Source of the DNA: MFD04716-140 sp963703125 | Lineage (GTDB): Bacteria; Bacteroidota; Bacteroidia; Flavobacteriales; Flavobacteriaceae | Assembly (NCBI GenBank): GCA_963703125.1 | Contig: OY969790.1 | Span: 2,542,001-2,606,000 of the forward strand | Length of the DNA: 64,000 bases | Reading direction: 5' to 3' | Shown here: one piece after another, positions 36,886-45,513 of the stretch | Numbering within the stretch: the stretch's first letter is position 1 | Layout: every line of letters begins with the position of its first letter | Notes under the pieces: model-generated | Seen by the model: the letters and a program-made list of their open reading frames with translations, nothing else | Told to the model about the DNA's origin: nothing | Database searches by the model: none | Translations under genes and position numbers: made by a program

Positions 36886-37451
36886 ACTATTAAGATTTTT
36901 GATTAAACTTTAAGGTTCAATTGCTTGTTAAGATAAACAAAGAATATGTATATAACAATATGAAATTTTGGGCGAAGGATGCTGCTCAATCCGCAAAAAA
37001 CTGCCTCAAAATTTGACAATTTGAACCCATTGCTACAAATTTAGAGTAGAGCAACCTTTGTACATACCTATATATTGATAAAAGATGATACTTTTTTGCC
37101 TCTATTTAGGATTAATTGGGTTTAATCGCTATTTTAAGCCTACATATAAATGAAAACACATTCACATTTATAGAACGGACGGTTGTTGAAGCAAAGAAAG
37201 TATCAACTTTTAGTAAAAATGAGGAAATGTTTTGCTTCTTTTCCATCTAGATTTGTTTGTTTTCAGATATACTTAAAATAAAATAGATGCTAATTGTCTA
37301 ATTAGGTGGTATTTTAAACGTTAATACCTTAATACGTTATGAAAATAATTATGATTATCGCAAAAAATGTTTTAAACTTATAGATTCAAATTTGAACTTG
37401 TCCTTTGGGCAATTCACTAAACCAATTAACTTTTTTTAAACAATTTAACCA
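36886..37451. promoter_or_regulatory. 566-base divergent control region
   Basis: This spacer separates the minus-strand oxidoreductase operon from the plus-strand MFS gene. It holds copy 2 of the 17-base repeat (37084-37100) and an inverted partial copy (GCAAAGAAAGTATCAAC at about 37193-37209). It also has a perfect 12-base palindrome TTCAAATTTGAA (37385-37396) 56 bases before the MFS start, and the tandem TTAATACCTTAATAC near 37320. TAAATTTG on the minus strand (about 37035-37042) matches the -7 box but has no TTG at the right distance. No gene is seen. Confidence 0.45.
37084..37100 (+). repeat. 17-base direct repeat, copy 2 (candidate operator)
   Basis: The sequence is identical in all 17 positions to 9007-9023 (GATGATACTTTTTTGCC). 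It lies in the divergent control region 352 bases before the MFS gene and 199 bases before the TIM-barrel start on the other strand. Confidence 0.5.
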
Positions 37452-38696
37452 ATGGAAAATACAACCTCTACACTAGCTCCTAATGCCAATAGGCTTTTCT
37501 ATGCGAGCTGTTTTGCTTTAATTACGACAGCATTCTCTTTTAGTATTAGGGCCGGGATCCTCCCTCAATTAGGTGAAGAACTTAGCTTAACCGCCGAGCA
37601 ATTGGGATATATCAATTCAATGTGGTTTTTAGGCTTCCCAATTTCAATGGTCATCGGGGGCTTGATTTATCATAAAGTAGGGGGTAAGGCAATCATGCAA
37701 TTTGCTTTTTTCGCCCACGCCATCGGAATTATTATGACTATTTATTCCGGAAGTTATATAGGCTTGTTAATTTCAACATTGTTCATAGGGCTCGGTAACG
37801 GTTGTACCGAAGCGGCTTGTAATCCGATGATCGCCGATGCCTATGAAGGAACCCGGATGAGTAAAATGATGAATCGTTTTCATATGTGGTTTCCAGGGGG
37901 TATAGTTGTGGGTAGTCTTATTTCCAACTTCATGACCAAAGGAGGTCTGAGCTGGGAAACCCAAATATGGATCATCATAATTCCGACGTTAATATATGCA
38001 TATCTGTTTTTTGGCCAACCTTGGCCTAAGGCAAAAGTTAAAGAAGGCGCTACCCTAGGGGGCAATTTTAAGGCGATGCTTTCACCATTGTTTCTATTTA
38101 TGGTCGTCTGTATGGCACTTACTGCTGCTACGGAATTTATACCTCAGCAATGGTTCAGTTTAATTTTGGCCAAAAGCGGTGCCCAGCCCATGCTTATTTT
38201 GGCTTTGGTCACAGGTATAATGGCGGTCGCACGTTATTTTGGTGGTGAAATGGTGCATAAGTTCGATCAGACCGGGGTGCTTTTAGGCTCGGCACTATTG
38301 GCCACCATAGGGATTTACCTATTCAGCACCCAAACGGGCATGATGGCCTATGTTGCGGCAATCTTTTTCGCCTTGGGTGTTGCCTATTTCTGGCCTAATA
38401 TGATAGGATTCATTGCAGATAAAATACCAAAAAGTGGTGCATTGGGCATGTCCATTCTTGGGGCAGTGGGAATGTTTTCCCAAACCATATTTCAGCCGAT
38501 AACAGGTCATTGGATCGACCAGGATTTAGAGGCGGCCGCCGCAAGAGGACTCACTGGTGACGAATTGGAATTGATAGCAGGTCAAGATACGATGCGTACC
38601 ATTACCATATTTCCGATTATTTTAATAGTACTATTTACAATTCTCTATTTCTGGGTTAAAAAGAGGAAAGCGGCTGCTGCAGTTGCTTCATCATAA
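37452..38696 (+). CDS. MFS transporter, sugar-importer type
   Basis: The 414-residue, 12-helix inner-membrane protein contains NSMWFLGFPISMVIGGLIYH (helix 2, about 56-75), LFIGLGNGCTEAACNPMIAD (about 111-130) and FHMWFPGGIVVGSLISN. These features are seen in the sugar-permease side of the superfamily (FHS/NHS-like). The C-terminus is basic (VKKRKAAAA). It is the first plus-strand gene of the keto-sugar region and probably imports the substrate of the divergent operon. A strong hairpin follows the gene. Confidence 0.88.
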   Translation: MENTTSTLAPNANRLFYASCFALITTAFSFSIRAGILPQLGEELSLTAEQLGYINSMWFLGFPISMVIGGLIYHKVGGKAIMQFAFFAHAIGIIMTIYSGSYIGLLISTLFIGLGNGCTEAACNPMIADAYEGTRMSKMMNRFHMWFPGGIVVGSLISNFMTKGGLSWETQIWIIIIPTLIYAYLFFGQPWPKAKVKEGATLGGNFKAMLSPLFLFMVVCMALTAATEFIPQQWFSLILAKSGAQPMLILALVTGIMAVARYFGGEMVHKFDQTGVLLGSALLATIGIYLFSTQTGMMAYVAAIFFALGVAYFWPNMIGFIADKIPKSGALGMSILGAVGMFSQTIFQPITGHWIDQDLEAAAARGLTGDELELIAGQDTMRTITIFPIILIVLFTILYFWVKKRKAAAAVASS

Positions 38697-38755
38697 CCGA
38701 TGTGTTATAGATGTAATATCAAAACTAAAACCTGATAAAGAGCATAGTAATTAAC

Positions 38756-38784
38756 AACCCCTTCCAGGTTATTTGGAGGGGGTT
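38756..38784 (+). terminator. Terminator-like hairpin after the MFS gene
   Basis: An 11-bp stem (AACCCCTTCCA / TGGAGGGGGTT, one G-U pair) with a 7-base loop is followed by CAATTTTAAAT. It lies 60 bases past the MFS stop and 22 bases before the next gene, so it may terminate part of the transcript and lower downstream expression. Confidence 0.6.
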
Positions 38785-38806
38785 CAATTTTAAATAAAGC
38801 TGTTCA

Positions 38807-39646
38807 ATGAAAATAGGAATGAACATGTTACTCTGGACGAACCATGTCACAGAAGCCCATTTTAATATTGTTGATACCTTGAAAAAGACAGGATATGATG
38901 GCATAGAACTGTTTTTAGGCGAGGGCGATGTATCCCATTATTCAAAGTTGGGGAACCATTTTTCAAGCATTGGAATGGGAGTCACGGCGGTCGCAAGCTT
39001 GGCCCTTGAAGAAAATATTGCGAGTCCGGATAAGAAAATACGTGGGGCCGGATTGGATAAACTAAAATGGTCCATTGACGTTGCCAAGGCTGCCAATGTT
39101 GAAGTAATATGTGGCCCTTTTCATTCCAGTTTCGCCTATTTTACACGACAACCTCCGACCGATGTTGAATGTAATTGGAGTATTGAAATGCTACAAAAGG
39201 CCGCAGAATATGCGCAAAGCGCCAATATTATCCTCGCCCCTGAGGCACTGAACCGTTTTGAGTGCTACCTTTACAATACAATGGCCGATTTACGTACACT
39301 GGTCCAGAAGGTCAATCACCCTAACTTAGGGGCGATGTACGACACACACCACAGTAATATTGAGGAAAAGAGCCAGGCAACAGCAATTAAGACCATCGCA
39401 CCTTACTTACGTCATGTACATATTAGTGAGAACGACCGAGGGACACCGGGAAGCGGTCAAGTAAATTGGATCGATGTATTCAAAACACTCAATGAAATAA
39501 GGTACGATGGCTGGTTGACCATTGAAGCCTTTAGCACTATTATACCTGAGTTTGCCAATGCCATCAATGTATGGCGCGATTATTCGCCTTCCGAGGAGAT
39601 ATATACAAGGGGTCTGGCTTTTATAAAAGAGGGAATGGGAGTGTAG
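38807..39646 (+). CDS. Sugar isomerase/epimerase TIM barrel (tagatose-3-epimerase/hydroxypyruvate-isomerase-like)
   Basis: The 279-residue protein has no signal peptide. GMNMLLWTNHV, YDGIELFLGEGD, ILAPEALNRFECY (metal Glu), GAMYDTHHSNIEE (metal Asp and His), HVHISENDRGTPGSGQ and WLTIEAFS (metal Glu) match the D-tagatose/D-psicose 3-epimerase group. These bind one divalent metal and move a keto group or invert C3 of keto-sugars. That chemistry suits a pathway creating 3-keto sugars. Confidence 0.9.
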   Translation: MKIGMNMLLWTNHVTEAHFNIVDTLKKTGYDGIELFLGEGDVSHYSKLGNHFSSIGMGVTAVASLALEENIASPDKKIRGAGLDKLKWSIDVAKAANVEVICGPFHSSFAYFTRQPPTDVECNWSIEMLQKAAEYAQSANIILAPEALNRFECYLYNTMADLRTLVQKVNHPNLGAMYDTHHSNIEEKSQATAIKTIAPYLRHVHISENDRGTPGSGQVNWIDVFKTLNEIRYDGWLTIEAFSTIIPEFANAINVWRDYSPSEEIYTRGLAFIKEGMGV

Positions 39647-39716
39647 GTTGGCAGTTGGCGTTTTGGATTTAGGAGTTTTTAATTCTAATTTCGTCTTAAC
39701 ATTTTAACATATAGCG

Positions 39717-40832
39717 ATGATAAAAAAAATAGGCCTTTTGATACTTGCTTTACTTCTCTTTGCTTGTGGAGGTAAGAAGGAGGCAGAAAAGATTGTTATA
39801 AGCCAAGTTGAACCTCCAAAAGAGTGGTTGGTTTTTGATGGGTCTGATGCAAATGCCAAGCGAATTGTTTTCATTTCCGGGGATGAGGAGTACAGGTCCG
39901 AAGAGGGTTTACCGCAATTGGCCAAGATTCTTTCGAGGCATTACGGATTTAACTGTACCGTATTGTTTGCTCAAGATCCGGAAAATCCAGGAATCATAGA
40001 CCCGAACTATACAAAAAATATTCCGGGACTGAATGAGCTTACCTCCGCCGATATGATGATTATTCAGACCCGTTTTAGAGCGCTCCCAGATTCACAAATG
40101 CAGTATATAGACGATTATTTAAAGGCGGGAAAACCGGTTTTGGGCATCCGTACTGCTACCCATGCGTTCAATTTTGATTCCGATTCCACCTCCAACTTTG
40201 TGCACTACGGCAATTATTACAAAGGAGACAAAGCAGAATGGAAAGATGGTTTTGGTCGATTCGTTCTAGGGGAAAATTGGGTCAATCATCATGGGCATCA
40301 CAAACACCAAAGTACACGGGGAATTATTGTGGAAAGTGAGAAAACAAACCCAATAACCAACGGATTGCATGATAACGATATTTGGTGCGCCACCGATGTA
40401 TATGGCGTGCGATTGCCATTGCCTGGAGACAGCAAACCAATTATTTTGGGACAAGTTGTAAATAGGGCGGGAAAGTATGATGAAAGGGATTTGTTTTACG
40501 GCATGAAACCTTCAGATATTGAAATTGCCGACAAAAACAGTGAAGGAATGGCCTTGAATAATCCTATGATGCCGGTTGCATGGACCAAAACATATAAACT
40601 TCAAAACGGTAATGTGGGCAAGATATTTACTACGACGATGGGCTCGGCCACCGATTTGCTTAATGAGGGCGTTCGTAGATTAATTGTCAATGGAGTTTTG
40701 TGGGCAATGGATTTGGAAGTGCCTGCAAAAGCCAATGTTGATTTGGTACAACCCTATAAACCTTCTTCCTTTGGTTTCAAAACCGATGAGTATTGGTCGG
40801 AAAAGAAGTTGCGAGTAACTGATTTGGAATAG
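39717..40832 (+). CDS. ThuA-like domain lipoprotein
   Basis: The 371-residue protein has a lipobox at LFACG (Cys17). It has a flavodoxin/class-I glutamine-amidotransferase-like fold: RIVFISGDEEYRSEEGLPQL, DMMIIQTRFRALPDSQMQYI, KPVLGIRTATHAF and NHHGHHKHQSTRG. The His-rich NHHGHHKH segment (about 190-197) stands out and could bind metal. ThuA proteins take part in 3-keto-disaccharide use. This is the second ThuA-type gene of the window, and it closes the catabolic part before the polysaccharide locus. Confidence 0.85.
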   Translation: MIKKIGLLILALLLFACGGKKEAEKIVISQVEPPKEWLVFDGSDANAKRIVFISGDEEYRSEEGLPQLAKILSRHYGFNCTVLFAQDPENPGIIDPNYTKNIPGLNELTSADMMIIQTRFRALPDSQMQYIDDYLKAGKPVLGIRTATHAFNFDSDSTSNFVHYGNYYKGDKAEWKDGFGRFVLGENWVNHHGHHKHQSTRGIIVESEKTNPITNGLHDNDIWCATDVYGVRLPLPGDSKPIILGQVVNRAGKYDERDLFYGMKPSDIEIADKNSEGMALNNPMMPVAWTKTYKLQNGNVGKIFTTTMGSATDLLNEGVRRLIVNGVLWAMDLEVPAKANVDLVQPYKPSSFGFKTDEYWSEKKLRVTDLE

Positions 40833-41503
40833 AATCAACCTCTTCTTATTATAAAAAATCCACCAATAAAGATTCTTTTAGTCTAAATTTCCTATAAAGC
40901 ATGAATAATAGCTTGATATGATTTTCAAAAAAAATCAAATAGTTTTAGGTATTTAGGAAACTGAGGTCAAAAGCGTTAAGTTCATTTTTCATTTAAGTGC
41001 TTTAAAGAATATTTATGCTTCGGTGATTTTTCGATAATTTATTGAGAAATTTTGCATAAAGCCTTGAAACATAAAAAACGATTAAATTTTCAAGGTACAA
41101 GCTATGTTATTATAAGACTTGTGAAATATCCCCTTATCATATATGAATTTCTTACTCCTTTTGAAAGAAAATGTATTGAGTTTAACTTAGCTTGACAATT
41201 TATTTACCATTAATCAATATTTGACCATTTTTGGGACAAATGGAACGCCCGTTCATCGATTGGCTCCGCAATATCGGTAATTGACAGATAATCGATAAAC
41301 GGTGCATAATAACGAAATAACTATATCTACCCTGAAAAACCAAGTACATTTATCGATGAAATGCTTTGATGGCAATTTCATTTTCTTCCCCCATTAAAAT
41401 TAACTTGAATTATTTCGAAAAGGAAAATCCTATATATAGAGAGCCTATTGAAATAATTTATTTTCACAATAAATCAAAAATCAGGTTAACAAATGCCAAA
41501 CCA
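40833..41503. promoter_or_regulatory. Control region in front of the surface-polysaccharide locus
   Basis: About 670 AT-rich bases lie before the preferred wecA-like start at 41504. A frame opening at 41366-41369 could extend that protein, but its first 46 residues are not family-like. The main content is a group of ATCGAT-centred repeats at 41249-41360. No exact promoter was recognised. Confidence 0.5.
41249..41360. repeat. Three ATCGAT-centred repeats (candidate regulator site)
   Basis: CCGTTCATCGATT (41249-41261) is inverted as AATCGATAAACGG (41290-41302) with one mismatch over 13 bases and a 28-base spacer. A third relative, TTTATCGATGAA, is at 41349-41360. All lie just upstream of the first gene of the polysaccharide locus. 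Confidence 0.5.
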
Positions 41504-42874
41504 ATGACCAATGTGCTACTATTAACTTCCAATATTTATTTCTTGGCAATTTTTTCGGCTGTAATGACATTTCTGGTGTCTACCAAGATACCTTTATATC
41601 CGGTAATTATCTATGTTGCCGAAAAAAAGAAACTAATGGATGTGCCCTTGGAGCGTAGTGCCCATAGCACTCAGGTTCCGAATCTGGGAGGTTTGGGATT
41701 GTTCATAACGTTCTCCTTGACCCTGATAGTCCTAAGTCTTATGACAGATTTGTCTTCGGTGGATTTGATAAAGATCAATGCGCTCATGGCATCGACCATT
41801 ATCCTTTTATTTTTGGGAATAAAGGATGATTTAGTCCTGATATCACCACTAAAAAAACTTATAGGTCAATTAGTTTCGGCCGCAATTGTTATTTTCTTAT
41901 CCGATGTACGTATAGTTAGTCTTGAAGGTCTCCTGGGTATTGGTGAATTGCCCTATTTTTTATCCGTTGTGTTTTCTGCTTTTGTCTTTATTTTGGTCAT
42001 CAACGCTATTAATCTCATTGATGGCATTGATGGTTTGGCCGCTTCCATGGCAATAGTTGCAAGTTCTGTTTTTGGATTTTTCTTTATTGTCAATGGCCAC
42101 TACCTGATGACGCTAGTGTCATTTATTTTAGTTGGTGCACTCGCTGGTTTTTTGAAATATAATTTATCGAAGTCGCATAAAATATTCATGGGCGATTGTG
42201 GCTCTATGCTAGTCGGATTCTTATTGGCATACCAAGGAATGAATTTTTTAATATATAATTCCCTAGAAACATCTACGCACTCCCTAACAAATGCCCCAAT
42301 AATCCTATTAGCGATTTTATCATTTCCCCTCTTGGATACTTTGAGAGTATTCGCAATACGGATAAGGCAAAAACGCAGTCCGTTTAGTGCCGATCGCAAT
42401 CATATCCACCATCGACTTTTGAATTTGGGATTTACCCATATTAATGCAACGCTGCTACTCTCCGTTTGTGCGATTTTCACTATTGGTATAGGGCTTTCCT
42501 TAGAAGGGTTGAATTTGCATCTTCAGCTACTGTTTATTGTTTGCTCAGGTATTTTACTCTATTTATTTCCATTTTTGAAGATATTTGATAGAAGGAAATA
42601 CTTAAATCTTCAATCGCAAGTGCAGGCCAAAGTTTCCAAAACCATGGAAGGAATAAAAATCAGCGAAACTATAATGCAATCTCCAGAAAATATAAATAGC
42701 GGAAAGGGGTATACAGGTGACATTGTAGTCGAAGTATTTACCAAATCTGCGAACAACGGTAATAATGGTGAAGTAAAGGAAAAGGTTACAAGCAATCCCA
42801 AAATACTATCCAATAGACATACTGTGGTCAGTGAATTGACGAAATCCCCAAAAAAAGAGAATATTCAATTTTGA
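41504..42874 (+). CDS. WecA/TagO/MraY-type undecaprenyl-phosphate sugar-1-phosphate transferase
   Basis: ATG 41504 (MTNVLLLTSN) gives about 456 residues; an in-frame start 138 bases earlier is less likely. The polytopic membrane enzyme starts a lipid-linked repeat unit by moving an N-acetylhexosamine-1-phosphate to undecaprenyl phosphate. Family motifs are LGIKDDLVLISPLKK (Asp pair), NAINLIDGIDGLA, HKIFMGDCGSMLVGF and the HIHHRL box (RNHIHHRLLNLG). A non-conserved hydrophilic tail of about 90 residues follows the last helix. As first gene of a Wzx/Wzy locus it fits the initiating enzyme. Confidence 0.9.
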   Translation: MTNVLLLTSNIYFLAIFSAVMTFLVSTKIPLYPVIIYVAEKKKLMDVPLERSAHSTQVPNLGGLGLFITFSLTLIVLSLMTDLSSVDLIKINALMASTIILLFLGIKDDLVLISPLKKLIGQLVSAAIVIFLSDVRIVSLEGLLGIGELPYFLSVVFSAFVFILVINAINLIDGIDGLAASMAIVASSVFGFFFIVNGHYLMTLVSFILVGALAGFLKYNLSKSHKIFMGDCGSMLVGFLLAYQGMNFLIYNSLETSTHSLTNAPIILLAILSFPLLDTLRVFAIRIRQKRSPFSADRNHIHHRLLNLGFTHINATLLLSVCAIFTIGIGLSLEGLNLHLQLLFIVCSGILLYLFPFLKIFDRRKYLNLQSQVQAKVSKTMEGIKISETIMQSPENINSGKGYTGDIVVEVFTKSANNGNNGEVKEKVTSNPKILSNRHTVVSELTKSPKKENIQF

Positions 42875-42976
42875 AATAAGAACGGTTCATTGGAATTGTA
42901 CCGCTCATTTTCTGCGCGATGGTAAAAAAATTTGGCTCACAGCTCAAATACAAAGAAAATAATTAAGTAGTATAAG

Positions 42977-43852
42977 ATGAAAGGAATAATACTGGCGGGA
43001 GGATCAGGCACAAGACTTTACCCTATAACCCTATCCGTAAGCAAGCAGTTATTGCCTGTTTATGATAAGCCAATGATATATTATCCTCTTTCAGTTTTGA
43101 TGATAGCGGGGATTCGAGACATTCTAATAATAACAACGCCCCATGATCAAAAATCCTTTATTAATTTGTTGGGCGACGGCTCTCAGGTTGGATGTAAATT
43201 TCAGTATGCCATACAGCCCGAACCCAATGGTTTGGCTGAAGCTTTTATTATTGGAGAGGATTTCATCGGTAAAGATAAAGTGGCCCTTATTTTAGGGGAT
43301 AATATTTTTTATGGCAGTGGGTTGGGGAAATTGCTTCGTAGTAAAACTGATATCGAGGGTGCTTCAATTTTCGCTTATCCCGTCAATGACCCTGAACGGT
43401 ACGGCGTAATAGAATTTGATAAAAATGAAAAGGCTCTAAGTATAGAAGAAAAGCCAAAACACCCAAAATCTTCTTATGCAGTTCCCGGGCTGTATTTTTA
43501 TGACAACAAAGTGATTGAATATGCCAAACAAGTCCAACCATCGGCAAGAGGAGAAAAAGAAATCACAACGCTCAATCAATTGTATCTTAAAACGGGGAAA
43601 TTGGAAGTGGGTGTTATGACCAGGGGAATGGCCTGGCTGGATACTGGAACAGTAGATGCAATGGATGACGCTTCCGAATTTGTAAGGGTAATGGAGAAGC
43701 GAACCGGAACTAAAATTGCATGTATTGAGGAAATAGCGTATTTGTATGGCTATATAAACAAGGAACAGGCGATTGAAGCTTCTAAGAGGTATGAGAAGAG
43801 CGGATATGGCGAATACATTAGAAAGGTTATTTCAACAGAATGGAAAAAGTAA
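42977..43852 (+). CDS. rmlA: Glucose-1-phosphate thymidylyltransferase
   Basis: The 291-residue cytoplasmic enzyme makes dTDP-glucose from dTTP and glucose-1-phosphate, the entry to dTDP-deoxysugars. It has the nucleotide-binding GGSGTRLYP (8-16) with SKQLLPVYDKPMIYYPLS, then LGDNIFYG and the Lys of EEKPKHPKSSYA. TRGMAWLDTGT is the conserved C-terminal region. The length is typical. It overlaps the first ketoisomerase gene by 13 bases. RmlB (4,6-dehydratase), needed for the next step, is not in the window. Confidence 0.96.
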   Translation: MKGIILAGGSGTRLYPITLSVSKQLLPVYDKPMIYYPLSVLMIAGIRDILIITTPHDQKSFINLLGDGSQVGCKFQYAIQPEPNGLAEAFIIGEDFIGKDKVALILGDNIFYGSGLGKLLRSKTDIEGASIFAYPVNDPERYGVIEFDKNEKALSIEEKPKHPKSSYAVPGLYFYDNKVIEYAKQVQPSARGEKEITTLNQLYLKTGKLEVGVMTRGMAWLDTGTVDAMDDASEFVRVMEKRTGTKIACIEEIAYLYGYINKEQAIEASKRYEKSGYGEYIRKVISTEWKK

Positions 43853-44256
43853 AGATCATTGATCTTCCAAAAATATTAGATCCAAGAGGAAACTTGAGCT
43901 TTCTTGAAAGTGGCAACCATATTCCGTTTGAGATTAAAAGAACGTATTGGATCTATGATGTTCCCGGTGGTGAGATTAGGGGCGGCCATGCCTTTAAAGA
44001 ACAAAATGAGTTTATTATAGTGTTATCAGGAAGTTTAGACATCATTATTTTTGATGGTAAAAAGGAGAAAAAGTTTTCATTGAACAGATCATATTATGGA
44101 CTTTATATCCCAAACGGACTTTGGCGTCATATGGAAAATTTTGCAACCAATACACTTGCCTTAGTAGTCTCAAGTACGTCATTTAACGAAAATGACTATA
44201 TAAGGGATAAAAATGAATTCCTAAAAGTGAAACTAGATGAAAATTTCAGTATTTGA
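43840..44256 (+). CDS. FdtA/WxcM-like cupin, divergent active site
   Basis: The 138-residue cupin belongs to the dTDP-4-keto-6-deoxyhexose 3,4-ketoisomerase family (FdtA, QdtA, WxcM C-terminal type): LDPRGNLSF, YDVPGGEIRGGHAFKEQNEF, SGSLDIIIFDG. The active-site pattern HxHKxxxH is altered. His50 is kept, but position 52 is Phe and position 56 is Asn. Its paralogue next door keeps all three histidines, so this copy may be a partner subunit, have changed specificity, or be inactive. It overlaps rmlA and the second copy (20 bases). Confidence 0.88.
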   Translation: MEKVKIIDLPKILDPRGNLSFLESGNHIPFEIKRTYWIYDVPGGEIRGGHAFKEQNEFIIVLSGSLDIIIFDGKKEKKFSLNRSYYGLYIPNGLWRHMENFATNTLALVVSSTSFNENDYIRDKNEFLKVKLDENFSI

Positions 44257-44650
44257 TTGTTCACTGATTGAACTACCCCGAATTAAAAATAGGGCGGGCA
44301 ATATTACGCCAATTGAGAATAACTTGGAAATTCCTTTTGAAGCAAAGCGAATATTTTATTTGTACGATATTCCCGGGGGAGAAAGCAGGGGTGCACATGC
44401 CCATAAAGAATGTCATCAATTCTTAATAGCTGCTTCAGGCAGTTTTGAAGTGCAATTGGATGATGGGAAGGTTAAAAAGACAGCGATGCTAAATCAACCT
44501 TATCGAGGGTTGCATATACCCCCTGGCATATGGGCATCTGAGGTGAACTTCTCCTCCGGGGCTATTTGCTTGGTGTTGGCCTCTCACAAATATTCAGAGA
44601 GTGATTATATAAGGAATTATGAATTGTACTTGACCCTTTTTAATAAATAA
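44237..44650 (+). CDS. dTDP-4-dehydro-6-deoxyglucose 3,4-ketoisomerase (FdtA/QdtA-like)
   Basis: The 137-residue cupin has the intact family signature YDIPGGESRGAHAHKECHQF (His54, His56, His60). It shifts the keto group of dTDP-4-keto-6-deoxyglucose from C4 to C3, which lets an aminotransferase place nitrogen at C3 and leads to dTDP-Fuc3N or dTDP-Qui3N. It is the second of two overlapping paralogous genes. Fuc and Qui products cannot be told apart by eye. Confidence 0.9.
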   Translation: MKISVFDCSLIELPRIKNRAGNITPIENNLEIPFEAKRIFYLYDIPGGESRGAHAHKECHQFLIAASGSFEVQLDDGKVKKTAMLNQPYRGLHIPPGIWASEVNFSSGAICLVLASHKYSESDYIRNYELYLTLFNK

Positions 44651-44938
44651 GTTGGTTGCTGATATGGTCATCATTAATACTAAAAACTGCATTTATTAAA
44701 AAGATAAGGTCTTAATGAACGAGTGGGTTATGGGTAAGAAATAACTTTAGGCGAGTAATCTGAACAAACATGTTAGCTGCTTAATTGGAGATGTGGAAAT
44801 TTTTGATGCTTAAATAGTGAAAAAACTTAAAATGTAATCTACTGTTGAGCTAAGAATGAACGAAAAATGCTTCTATGACTGATTTGGTTACGCTTTTCGT
44901 TATTTTAAAACTCTAAAATAATATAAAACAAGGATGAA

Positions 44939-45496
44939 ATGAAATTTAGAAAGGAGATTATAGATGGTATTTTGCCTACAAATCATTACGGATATCATTT
45001 TAGGTTGGTTGAAATTGAGGATGCAGAATTTATTCTGTCTTTAAGAAGTAATGAAAAGCTTTCCAGACATATCAACACAACGAGTGCGGAATTAGATGAG
45101 CAAATTAATTGGCTGAAGGAATATAAGGTTCGTGAAAAAAACGGTGAGGATTTTTACATATTATGTTTAAAAGAAGATAAAGAAACAAAGCAAGGGGTAG
45201 TCAGAATTTATAATATTAACGGAACAGAGTTTGAGATTGGGAGTTGGGTTTTTAAATCAGATGCAGACCCCAATGTAGCTATTTTGGCAGATTTGTTTAC
45301 TTTTTCATTAGCTTATGAGCAACTGAACTTAAAAACATGTAACGCTTCTGTGAGAAAGGCCAATAAGCGTGTTTTGTGGTATACTAAATCATTTGATCCC
45401 ATCTTAAAAATGGAAGATGAATTGAATTTTTATTTTGAGATTGGCTATGATAATTATAAAATCCAACGAGATAAACTGCTTAAAATGCTATTATAG
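44939..45496 (+). CDS. GNAT-family N-acyltransferase
   Basis: The 185-residue protein has the overall GNAT layout: FRLVEIEDAEFILSLRSNEK at the N-terminus, EFEIGSWVF (beta-4), then LADLFTFSLAYEQLNLKTCN and ASVRKANKRVLWYTKSFDPI. This is the RimJ/RimL-like arrangement with a weak Q/RxxGxG/A loop (KQGVVR region). It may acylate the C3 amino group of the nucleotide sugar. A 288-base gap separates it from the ketoisomerases. That gap holds an AT-rich hairpin (44859-44866 with 44894-44901) and no gene. Confidence 0.8.
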   Translation: MKFRKEIIDGILPTNHYGYHFRLVEIEDAEFILSLRSNEKLSRHINTTSAELDEQINWLKEYKVREKNGEDFYILCLKEDKETKQGVVRIYNINGTEFEIGSWVFKSDADPNVAILADLFTFSLAYEQLNLKTCNASVRKANKRVLWYTKSFDPILKMEDELNFYFEIGYDNYKIQRDKLLKMLL

Positions 45497-45513
45497 GGAA
45501 TACAAATATTTTC

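Noticed and set aside
41366..41503. N-terminal extension of the WecA-like protein
   Set aside because: The first 46 residues are hydrophilic, unlike the family, and overlap the end of the control region; the first membrane helix begins after Met at 41504.
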